From Chlamydiota bacterium (GTDB lineage Bacteria; Chlamydiota; Chlamydiia; Chlamydiales; Simkaniaceae): a stretch of DNA of 5,058 bases. Numbering within the stretch: the stretch's first letter is position 1; each line of letters opens with the position of its first letter. The notes below the pieces were generated by a model, which was given only the letters and a program-made list of their open reading frames with translations, was not told where the DNA came from and searched no databases. The position numbers and the translations under genes are program-made. The DNA lies in contig JAJFMG010000178.1 in assembly GCA_021772295.1 (NCBI GenBank), positions 1 through 5,058 of the forward strand. The letters run 5' to 3'. Positions 1 through 5,058 of the stretch are shown piece after piece.

Positions 1-69
1 CGGAATGCGTTTTCGTTAAACAATTGAAAATAAAGCAAAAAAAATTCATATTGATCCCTCTTTTAAAGT

Positions 70-75
70 TATAAT
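70..75 (+). promoter_or_regulatory. Candidate -10 box (TATAAT) upstream of the DUF1801 gene
   Basis: A perfect TATAAT lies 21 bp before the TTG start at 97. The -35 is weak: TTCATA at 45-50 gives a 19-bp spacer, and TTGATC at 51-56 gives only 13 bp. In such AT-rich sequence a chance match is quite possible. Confidence 0.3.
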
Positions 76-96
76 CATCCTAAATTAGTAAGTATA

Positions 97-522
97 TTGA
101 ATACAGACTATCCTTTTTTAAGCTCGGAAATAAAAGAAATTTTTTTCACCTACCCTCAAGTGTACCGAGAAAAACTACTGATTCTCCGTTCTCTGATATT
201 TGAAACAGCTAACAAGATCGATGGGATAGGAGAATTACAGGAAACTCTAAAATGGAATGAGCCCAGCTACTTACTCACAAAGCCGAATATCGGCACAACT
301 ATCAGAATTGCATGGAGTAAATCGATGCCCGATTACTATGCTATTCATTTCAATTGTAAAACAACTCTGATTGAAACTTTTCAAAACCTCTATCCAAACA
401 CATTTTGTTATCTTGGAAATCGTAGTCTTGTCTTCAAGAAAGAAGACAAGATTCCAAAAAAACAACTTTCTGAGTGTATTCAGTTAGCGCTTACATATCA
501 CCTGAGTAAAAAATGGCGCTAG
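97..522 (+). CDS. DUF1801 (YdhG-like) domain protein
   Basis: This 141-residue soluble protein is essentially one DUF1801 domain (Pfam PF08818). Family hallmarks seen are the helical start YREKLLILRSLIFETA (about residues 23-38), LQETLKWNEPSYL (about 47-59), GTTIRIAW (66-73), and AIHFNCKTTLIETFQNLYP (82-100) followed by GNRSLVF (107-113). It has no signal peptide or membrane segment. The biochemical role of most members is unknown; B. subtilis YdhG of this group has been described as frataxin-like, but I see no metal ligands that would justify transferring that role. The start is TTG: no ATG or GTG lies in frame between the upstream stop at 64-66 and the conserved core, and the Shine-Dalgarno is poor. 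The length fits the family, so the gene looks intact. It stands alone, opposite in strand to the cluster on its right. Confidence 0.82.
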   Translation: MNTDYPFLSSEIKEIFFTYPQVYREKLLILRSLIFETANKIDGIGELQETLKWNEPSYLLTKPNIGTTIRIAWSKSMPDYYAIHFNCKTTLIETFQNLYPNTFCYLGNRSLVFKKEDKIPKKQLSECIQLALTYHLSKKWR

Positions 523-525
523 ACT

Positions 526-553
526 ATTAACCAACATTGATTAACCAACATCG
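526..553 (+). repeat. 14-bp tandem duplication (2 copies)
   Basis: ATTAACCAACATTG (526-539) is followed directly by ATTAACCAACATCG (540-553), which differs at one position. It begins 4 bp after the DUF1801 stop and is followed by a T6 run, but no hairpin can be folded, so I do not call a terminator. It most likely arose by replication slippage. Confidence 0.7.
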
Positions 554-667
554 ATTTTTTCTGGAAGGCAATGCTAAACTCTTTTATGCTCCAGGAGATA
601 TTTGTATCGACAGCAGGAAAACGCAAGAAACGCAGACGTCAAATTGTACAAGTGATATTGAATCAGC

Positions 668-850
668 TTGATTCCTCTAATTCCGAAAATTCTAAAGTGG
701 ATGGATCTTTCTGTTTTCAAAAAATGGGAAATTAATGAGTATACAAGAAGCTTTAATAATTTAATCGATGAGCTTGAATCAATTCAAAATAAAGCTAAAC
801 GCCTTAACAATTTAGATATAAACGAAGGGAAGAGCTGCGACAAGCGCTGA
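668..850 (+). CDS. Small hypothetical ORF, doubtful or degenerate
   Basis: This open frame would encode 60 residues from a TTG, or 49 from the ATG at 701. I do not recognise it. The latter half (FNNLIDELESIQNKAKRLNN) is polar and amphipathic, compatible with a short helix or coiled coil. Neither start has a convincing Shine-Dalgarno. A second open frame overlaps it upstream (541-735, ATG at 571, with a basic KRKKRRR stretch). After the TGA at 848-850 the same frame continues for 13 codons (FKPWTKEQVAST...) before TAA. Overlapping short frames with plausible composition suggest the remains of a frameshifted gene rather than an intact small gene. Confidence 0.25.
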   Translation: MIPLIPKILKWMDLSVFKKWEINEYTRSFNNLIDELESIQNKAKRLNNLDINEGKSCDKR

Positions 851-925
851 TTCAAACCTTGGACTAAAGAGCAAGTAGCTAGCACCTGTTAAGACAGTCG
901 AATACCAGCAAGCATCCTTTTGATC

Positions 926-1468
926 TTAGGGTATTTCATCAGTTCTGGGTTTTCTGATTTTAGGAATTCCTGGTCTTGGTCCCTTCGATGATTCTTCGAG
1001 CTTATTTTCTTTTACGTTAGGATGGAGTATTTCAGTGGCATTAGGATTTGTTTTAGAAGAACCTTCTTTAGTAAGTTGATAAAAAGTCAGTCCATAATCC
1101 CCAGCCTCCTCCTCATATTGGTACTGAACTTCAAAGTTTGCTTCAGGAAAGTCTTTCTTTAACTTGGCTTTCCATATTGATACAAGCGCTTTCGCTAACA
1201 AGACGGACTTGTCTTCCCAATCCAATAATTCAGAAAAAAACTCATCAATTGTTATCAAATTAATCCAATATTCAGGGTTCGAATTTTCATTAACTAATCT
1301 CTTATATTCTTCTTCAGAGAAAGCTTCCTTTAAAAAGATATATCCATCTTTTTTTATGAATGTAGGCTAGAAAAACTCAAGAAAATCGAACAACATTTTG
1401 GGCTCAATTAACTTGTCTTGAATAAGCCAAAATAAACCAGTATATACAGAAGGCTTGTTATTGCTCAT
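926..1468 (-). pseudogene. Unknown-family gene interrupted by one in-frame TAG; shares a proline-rich C-terminal tail with its neighbour
   Basis: Read from the ATG at 1468, one frame runs 180 codons to the TAA at 926-928, with a single interruption: TAG at codon 34 (1367-1369). Both sides look like the same protein: 33 codons before (..TGLFWLIQDKLIEPKMLFDFLEFF) and 146 after (PTFIKKDGYIFLKEAFSEEE.. then WINL, WKAKLKKDFPEANF, GDYGLTFYQ). A Shine-Dalgarno, AGGGG, sits 5 nt before the ATG, supporting this start. The stop is one transition from TGG, so ancestral Trp is a reasonable guess. The only later start is a TTG at 1258 (110 residues) with no ribosome site, so I treat the gene as broken unless the stop is read through. 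The folded part ends near residue 140; a polar linker follows, then KGPRPGIPKIRKPRTDEIP. No signal peptide or membrane segment. I do not recognise the family. Its place after a toxin/immunity-like pair suggests an immunity-related protein, which is inference. Confidence 0.72.
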
Positions 1469-1473
1469 TTTAA

Positions 1474-1478
1474 CCCCT
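1474..1478 (-). promoter_or_regulatory. Shine-Dalgarno of the TAG-interrupted gene
   Basis: AGGGG on the minus strand, 5 nt from the ATG at 1466-1468 and just after the stop of the upstream orphan tail. It fixes the start of the 926-1468 gene, which would otherwise be placed far downstream at a TTG. Confidence 0.6.
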
Positions 1479-1479
1479 A

Positions 1480-1566
1480 TTATCCTTTGGGAATTTCATC
1501 AAGTGTTGGTCTTCTTACTTTGGGCTTACCTGGCCTAGGCCCACTAGGTGAGAAATTATTGTTTAA
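1480..1566 (-). pseudogene. Orphan C-terminal tail of a lost paralogue (GPRPGxPKxRxPxxDEIP)
   Basis: This frame has 28 codons plus TAA (1480-1482), opens after a stop at 1567-1569 and contains no ATG, GTG or TTG. It ends SGPRPGKPKVRRPTLDEIP-KG and aligns without gaps with the end of the 926-1468 gene: 13 of 19 residues are identical, and 7 of those 13 use different codons. Synonymous divergence of this kind means both tails were once translated and kept at the protein level, so this is coding history and not a chance frame. The body of the gene is gone: only about 40 bp separate it from the stop of the DUF7336-like gene. The next gene starts 11 bp after its TAA. A deletion, or insertion of the preceding gene pair into a tandem paralogue, would explain it. 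Confidence 0.6.
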
Positions 1567-1607
1567 TTATTTTAGATTACACAACACCTCATTAAAATAG
1601 AAATCAT

Positions 1608-1841
1608 CTAATCAAATGTTACAAAACCTTCGGCCCATTCTGCCTTGTCGATGATGTATTTATCTGCAGAAAACCCATCTGGATAATTTTGAAAACCTGG
1701 CATTTTTTTATATCTTTCTATCACCTCTTTTGCTTTTGCTTCCGAAGAAAAAACTCCTAAAAGTTTAACGTCCTCTTGACCATCTTCAAATTCATGGACA
1801 TGATGTAAAACATACACTTCTTTTAAGCTCTCTACTGCCAT
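1608..1841 (-). CDS. DUF7336-like small protein, candidate immunity partner
   Basis: This 77-residue cytosolic protein matches my memory of the DUF7336 family: VYVLHHVHEF (9-18), EDVKLLGVFSS (23-33), a helix with a KAKEVIERYKK core (36-46), PGFQNYPDGFSADKY (48-62) and the end WAEGFVTFD (69-77). The length is normal for this single-domain family. Its biochemistry is unknown to me. Members are often small genes in accessory regions, and I recall them near polymorphic toxins. The ATG lies inside the 3' end of the preceding gene (10-bp overlap, different frame), with GGGGTG about 7 nt upstream, so the two are probably translationally coupled. That arrangement, with an exported toxin-like protein first and a cytosolic partner second, is why I suggest immunity; this is inference. 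An adaptor or regulatory role is equally open. Confidence 0.7.
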   Translation of the reverse strand: MAVESLKEVYVLHHVHEFEDGQEDVKLLGVFSSEAKAKEVIERYKKMPGFQNYPDGFSADKYIIDKAEWAEGFVTFD

Positions 1842-2017
1842 GATCGATCACCCCATTTTTTAATCTTATTGAACTCAGAATTTGGTCCCTTTGGGTAATT
1901 ACCTCGCCCATATTTTTCATCAAGAAGTCTTTCTGCAAAATCTTTGCCTGCTTCATCATAGGAGAAAGCGGGCACCACAAAAAGGCAACAGATCAAAGTC
2001 ATTAATGCGCGTATCAT
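1832..2017 (-). CDS. Small exported protein resembling an Rhs/polymorphic-toxin C-terminal tip
   Basis: This is a 61-residue protein with a clear signal peptide: basic start (MIR), hydrophobic core (LMTLICCLFVVPAF) and an A-F-S site giving cleavage after Ser19. The mature part is about 42 residues: YDEAGKDFAERLLDEKYG, then GNYPKGPNSEFNKIKKWGDR. The pattern of a helix, a KYGxGNYxKGP turn, and a final E-[FY]-[NS]-K-I-K-K-W-G-D-R is one I associate with the ends of Rhs/CDI-type toxin domains; I cannot name the exact family. The start is firm: a strong GGAGGT lies 5 nt from the ATG. It overlaps the DUF7336-like gene by 10 bp. Typical toxin domains are longer and sit at the end of large delivery proteins, so this may be a stand-alone secreted toxin, a detached tip, or an inactive remnant. 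No catalytic residues can be assigned. Secretion is well supported; the toxin role is tentative. Confidence 0.65.
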   Translation of the reverse strand: MIRALMTLICCLFVVPAFSYDEAGKDFAERLLDEKYGRGNYPKGPNSEFNKIKKWGDRSWQ

Positions 2018-2022
2018 TTCAC

Positions 2023-2028
2023 ACCTCC
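2023..2028 (-). promoter_or_regulatory. Strong Shine-Dalgarno (GGAGGT) of the exported small protein
   Basis: GGAGGT on the minus strand, 5 nt before the ATG at 2015-2017. It is the best ribosome-binding site in the window and argues that this very short gene is really translated. I saw no convincing -35/-10 pair upstream; TTGCGT at 2067-2072 has no good partner. Confidence 0.75.
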
Positions 2029-2383
2029 ATCAAAGAAAATTCTTTAATGTTAAAGGTCGAATGGTAACGCAAAAATTCTTTCTTGATGAAGCAAAAATAT
2101 GAACAAAGGAGCCTTTCTAAGAAAAGACCGTTGAAAAGAGGATCTCTCTAAGCTAAAGGAGTGCAAGGCAGGCATTAAATGATTGCTTTTTCTTCTTCGA
2201 TAAGGCTCCCGCAGGTTTCCCAGAGCCCTTGATCAACCTCTTTCCTTCGAACCATCTCCAGCATCAATGCTCAAACCTGAGCAGAGATGCTCCTTTTCCC
2301 AGAGGACTTTCCTGAATAGAAAGAATTTTATATCCGTTATATAATACACATAAAGGACAGAGTAGTTTTGAATAATAAAACTC
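2029..2383. other. Gap without a convincing gene
   Basis: About 355 bp between the exported-protein gene and the recombinase remnant. It holds only short frames: 21 codons on the plus strand (2086-2151, very basic) and 29 codons on the minus strand (2175-2264, MLEMVRRKEVDQGLWET...), none with family signals I recognise. The part around 2160-2310 looks richer in G+C than its flanks, suggesting a fragment of different origin. A 5-bp stem with a 4-nt loop (GAGCA/TGCTC, 2279-2292) is followed on the plus strand by CCTTTT, too weak to call a terminator. A plus-strand TAGAAA-17-TATAAT (2317-2345) resembles a promoter. Confidence 0.5.
2317..2345 (+). promoter_or_regulatory. Candidate promoter TAGAAA-17 bp-TATAAT
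   Basis: A perfect TATAAT (2340-2345) lies 17 bp after TAGAAA (2317-2322, 4 of 6 matches to TTGACA). Downstream come AAGGA (2353-2357) and a TTG-initiated frame (2368-2436) that stops after 22 codons in the recombinase remnant. It could be the start of a gene cut off by rearrangement, or chance in AT-rich DNA. Confidence 0.3.
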
Positions 2384-2653
2384 CTAAAAAACCATCAACT
2401 TCTTTTGAAAGTGATACCCTCCATACTGCTCTTTGAAGTAGCGCTCTACTGCATCTTTGAAGGTATGTTTTTGAGATGCTCCCACAAGCTGGTTTCTACC
2501 ACATCGCAGCACCCTTTCTGTTTGTTGAATCCAGCGCTTTGTATCTGTTTTGCGGCTGAAGGTAGCCGTTAACCTCGGAAAGCCTTTGAGGTTGACCTCT
2601 GCGTAAAAACGTGTAGTACCATCTTTTAAATCTCGATCCTTAACATGCCCCAT
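2384..2653 (-). pseudogene. Truncated tyrosine recombinase (phage-type integrase), N-terminal fragment
   Basis: From MGHVKDRDLKDGTTRFYAEV the fragment reads like the N-terminal arm-type DNA-binding region of a phage/island integrase (short strands ending in KGFPRLTATFSRKTDTKRWIQQTE). The start of the SAM-like core-binding domain follows (HTFKDAVERYFKEQ). After KEQ (about position 2428) the resemblance stops, and a short unrelated run leads to a TAG. Intact relatives have roughly 330-400 residues; the catalytic domain with its Arg-His-Arg-Tyr residues is absent here and I found no continuation downstream, so it cannot recombine DNA. The frame is open up to an ATG at 2707, but those extra 18 residues are hydrophobic and unlike integrase starts, so I prefer the ATG at 2653. 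It lies just past the 3' end of tRNA-Phe, the usual place for an island integrase. Confidence 0.72.
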
Positions 2654-2754
2654 TTTAACTCGTTTTTCTAGCGTGAGAAGGATGATAAGTCCTGAAGACA
2701 GAATCATCTTTTCTCTTGATATTCAGTTATATAAAGGGAGCATTTTTGTTAAAT

Positions 2755-2874
2755 ATGGCATATATCCGGAAGTATCACTCCAAGGCTCTCCATCATAATC
2801 CATGGAAAGCTGGCTTGGGTCAACTAAGGGCGTCAAGTACTGCGAACATATTCAGGATTTACCTCGGCAAGTGA
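2755..2874 (+). CDS. Doubtful 39-codon ORF between integrase remnant and tRNA
   Basis: ATG at 2755 (MAYIRKYHSK...) to TGA at 2872-2874, 4 bp from the tRNA 3' end. The opening MAYIRK recalls some integrase N-termini, but the rest does not follow and no well-placed Shine-Dalgarno is seen. On the opposite strand an equally long open frame (2723-2851, with MDYDGEPWSDTSGYMPYL) looks at least as protein-like. I cannot decide between them; both may be remnants of island genes. Confidence 0.15.
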   Translation: MAYIRKYHSKALHHNPWKAGLGQLRASSTANIFRIYLGK

Positions 2875-2878
2875 AGTG

Positions 2879-2951
<73 letters not shown>

Positions 2952-3005
2952 TAATATGGGTTAACGATAAGCTCTTTTTGGTTTTACTGCAAGGAAGAAA
3001 TTCTT

Positions 3006-4943
3006 TTACGATGCTGCCTTTTGTAGTCGATCATGCGCGATCATATCTTGCATGATATATACAGCCTCTTCTAGTTGAAGATCTTTTTCTCCTAGATTCT
3101 TTTTACCATGCTCTTTGGTATCAGAGCTTGGATCTATTACTTGCAAGTAGTGCTTGAAATTCCGACTATTTGTAAGCCTGGTTTCACTATTTGTTACAAG
3201 ATTTGGAAGCATCGCTCTCCATTTGGTTTCTCTTTTCTGCATATAAGGCACAGCATTCAATGAGAAATTCTCTTCCTGTGAAAAGTAGAGCGAATTTATG
3301 ATTTCTAAATCCAATTGATCATTTGTAAGAGAGTTTTCTAAAAACTCTTCCCCAATTTCATAAGGAGAGTATTTACTTGGAACAACCACATCAGATAAAA
3401 CCCCTTTTCTTTGAGGAGATCTGCCAGAAGCTGTATAATACTTACCAACGGTTACTTTATAAAAATGCTTGGCATTTTCATTCGTAATCGTTTGATATTG
3501 CATGGTTCCTTTTCCATACGATCGGATATCTCCTACAATTAACGCTCTTCCATGATCTTGTAATGCTTGCGCAACAATCTCTGATGCAGAAGCTGATAGC
3601 TTTGATGTTAAAAGTATTAATGGCCCTGAAAAATAAGGTTTGAAGCTCCGATCTTTCATATAACGAATTTCGTTATTGGCATATTTGGAAATAACAACAA
3701 CACTTTTAGGGATAAACATTCCCGATACTTTGACGGCTTGAGACAAAAAGCCACCTCCATTTTCACGAATATCTAAGACTATTCCTAACAGGTTATCTTC
3801 CTTGCGAAGCTCTCCAATTGCTTTTTTTAAATCACTTTCTGAACTAAAATCTCCATTTTCATAGAAACCTGGGAGATTAATAATTCCGATTATGCCATTT
3901 CCATATTGCTGCTTTTCAAAGGTAACTCTCTCAGAATCCATCGAAATTTTTTCCAATTTTAAGGGAGCCTTTACCTTTCCACCTTCTCTTTCAAGAACCA
4001 AGCTGACCTCTCCTTTTTTATTTCCTCTAAGAGCGCTTAAAACTTCTTCAAAGGTCAGCCCTTTGATCTTTTTACCATTAACTGAAAAGATTTTATCATC
4101 TTCTTTGATAATGTTAGACTTTGCTGCAGGCGATCCTGGGATAACACCTACAATATAAATCCCATCAAACTCTTCTTGCAAAACGATTCCAATTCCTTCG
4201 AACTCTTTCATAAGTGATGCTCTCAGAGACCTTGCTTCTTCGGGACTATAGAAAGCAGAATGTGCATCTAAGCTTTTCGTCAAGGCTTTCAAGGTATGCA
4301 AAGAAGTATAGTGAATCTCTAATTGCTTATTAATGGCTAAACCATCAATGCTGACAGGGCGATATGTTGCCTCGAATTGCCTTTTTTTTGTATCCCAAAG
4401 TGCAAATACCTGGATTCGATCCTCATGGGTAAGCTCTTTTTTTCGAGTATTACTAAGCACAAATGCAAAATGCCCCTTTAGTCTTTCTTGGAGCTCTTCT
4501 TTTGTTTTTGCAAATGCACTATATCGAATTACGGGCTGAATCTTCTTATCATCAAATCCATTTTTTTTTATTTCTTTAGCAATCTGATTTCTAATTGTTT
4601 GCGAACGCTGAGCTGCTTTTTCCATGACTTTATTTACAGCAAAATATTGAGAAACTTTGCTTTGCTGGAAATCAGATTGAATTTTATTGATTTTATCCTT
4701 ATCAATTTCAGTAAGAGAATCTACTTCCTCTTGTAAAAGATAGACTTTATTAGGATCAAAATCTTTCATATACAGCGAAATAGATCTTTTTATAATTTCT
4801 TCCGAAAACTTTCCATTTTCCACATGGAGAGCAAGAAGATCTTCAAGAACAAATTTAACATCTTTTACTCTTAAAGTATCTTGGGTACAGTAAGCTGCCC
4901 CAATTATTAGAATATTGAATAAGAGAGTCCCTAGAAATTTCAT
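3006..4943 (-). CDS. tsp: Tail-specific (carboxy-terminal processing) S41 protease, Tsp/Prc type
   Basis: This 645-residue exported serine protease is of the usual chlamydial Tsp size. The N-terminus has a signal-peptide-like segment (hydrophobic core to about residue 19; a Cys there lacks a good lipobox). A helical N-terminal domain follows (about 25-240, including DFDPNKVYLL). A PDZ domain (about 245-325: GIGIVLQEEFDGIYIVGVIPGSPA, EDDKIFSVNG) should bind substrate C-termini. The S41 protease core (about 340-520) has LDIRENGGG (390-398) and SASASE, in which Ser452 is the predicted nucleophile, with Lys478 in YGKG and Gln482; all three match the Prc catalytic Ser/Lys/Gln. A C-terminal helical extension (about 545-645) closes it. 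Prc enzymes degrade or trim proteins with exposed C-termini in the periplasm; chlamydial CT441 is such a protease. The gene looks intact. The ATG at 4943 has no clear Shine-Dalgarno, but the next candidates would cut into the signal peptide. Confidence 0.93.
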   Translation of the reverse strand: MKFLGTLLFNILIIGAAYCTQDTLRVKDVKFVLEDLLALHVENGKFSEEIIKRSISLYMKDFDPNKVYLLQEEVDSLTEIDKDKINKIQSDFQQSKVSQYFAVNKVMEKAAQRSQTIRNQIAKEIKKNGFDDKKIQPVIRYSAFAKTKEELQERLKGHFAFVLSNTRKKELTHEDRIQVFALWDTKKRQFEATYRPVSIDGLAINKQLEIHYTSLHTLKALTKSLDAHSAFYSPEEARSLRASLMKEFEGIGIVLQEEFDGIYIVGVIPGSPAAKSNIIKEDDKIFSVNGKKIKGLTFEEVLSALRGNKKGEVSLVLEREGGKVKAPLKLEKISMDSERVTFEKQQYGNGIIGIINLPGFYENGDFSSESDLKKAIGELRKEDNLLGIVLDIRENGGGFLSQAVKVSGMFIPKSVVVISKYANNEIRYMKDRSFKPYFSGPLILLTSKLSASASEIVAQALQDHGRALIVGDIRSYGKGTMQYQTITNENAKHFYKVTVGKYYTASGRSPQRKGVLSDVVVPSKYSPYEIGEEFLENSLTNDQLDLEIINSLYFSQEENFSLNAVPYMQKRETKWRAMLPNLVTNSETRLTNSRNFKHYLQVIDPSSDTKEHGKKNLGEKDLQLEEAVYIMQDMIAHDRLQKAAS

Positions 4944-5058
4944 TATTAACCATTAATTTATTATTTAATATTAAACTTTAATATACATAATTATAATTAA
5001 CATTAAAGCGTTTTTTTTTATTTCAATTTAAAAAACACTTTTGATTTAAATATTTCAT
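4944..5058 (-). promoter_or_regulatory. AT-rich upstream region of tsp with candidate -10
   Basis: About 115 bp of very AT-rich sequence upstream of tsp. Read on the minus strand, a perfect TATAAT occurs at 4990-4995, but the -35 position holds only an A run. TTGAAA (5021-5026) is too far away (25 bp) for that box. An A9 tract (5011-5019) could act as an UP-like or curved element. No gene is seen in it, so tsp probably has its own promoter here, but the exact boxes are uncertain. Confidence 0.35.

Noticed and set aside
271..465. 64-codon open frame on the minus strand
   Set aside because: It lies wholly inside the well-supported DUF1801 gene, antisense to it, with no family signal.
523..560. 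Terminator after the DUF1801 gene
   Set aside because: There is a T run, but the sequence before it forms a tandem repeat, not a hairpin.
926..1258. A 110-residue gene starting at the TTG at 1258
   Set aside because: No ribosome-binding site, and the same frame extends upstream with protein-like sequence to an ATG with a good Shine-Dalgarno, interrupted only by one TAG.
1164..1370. 68-codon open frame on the plus strand
   Set aside because: Antisense shadow of the 926-1468 gene, whose minus-strand frame continues through this region with protein-like sequence.
1792..2067. Open frames of about 61-62 codons on both strands (1792-1980 minus, 1882-2067 plus)
   Set aside because: Shadows of the exported protein gene and its DUF7336-like neighbour, which have good ribosome sites and recognisable sequence.
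2654..2707. N-terminal extension of the integrase fragment to the ATG at 2707
   Set aside because: The 18 added residues are hydrophobic (MILSSGLIILLTLEKRVK) and unlike the start of integrases, which fits MGHVKDRD better.
3892..4736. Three plus-strand open frames of 68-88 codons
   Set aside because: All are antisense to the continuous 645-residue Tsp gene, whose domains and active site cover this region.

Overview
This AT-rich 5.06 kb window probably comes from a chlamydia-like bacterium (order Chlamydiales, amoeba-associated lineages). The main clue is the large minus-strand gene on the right. It encodes a tail-specific (Tsp/Prc-type) S41 protease whose N-terminal region and whose stretch after the catalytic lysine resemble, from memory, chlamydial Tsp (CT441) more than E. 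coli Prc. This placement is inferred from one protein and could not be searched.

Layout from left to right. (1) Positions 97-522 (+) hold a DUF1801-family protein with a TTG start. A 14-bp tandem repeat follows. (2) Positions 540-925 hold only short open frames that look eroded. (3) Positions 926-2017 (-) form a compact cluster. In transcription order it has a 61-residue exported protein whose mature part resembles the end of an Rhs/polymorphic toxin, a DUF7336-like protein overlapping it by 10 bp, an orphan protein tail with no gene body, and a 180-codon gene broken by one in-frame TAG. The orphan tail and the broken gene end in the same motif, GPRPGxPKxRxPxxDEIP. (4) Positions 2018-2383 hold no convincing gene. 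(5) Positions 2384-2653 (-) hold the N-terminal end of a tyrosine recombinase without its catalytic domain. (6) Positions 2879-2951 (-) hold tRNA-Phe(GAA), with its 3' end facing the recombinase remnant. (7) Positions 3006-4943 (-) hold the complete Tsp protease, preceded by an AT-rich probable promoter region.

The tRNA and Tsp look like core genome. An integrase remnant just past the 3' end of a tRNA is the usual footprint of a genomic island, so the part left of about 2880 reads as a decayed island. Its best-preserved cargo is a candidate exported toxin/immunity pair plus a related, partly pseudogenised family sharing a proline-rich C-terminal tail. The toxin/immunity reading rests on remembered motif resemblance and gene arrangement, not on a search.
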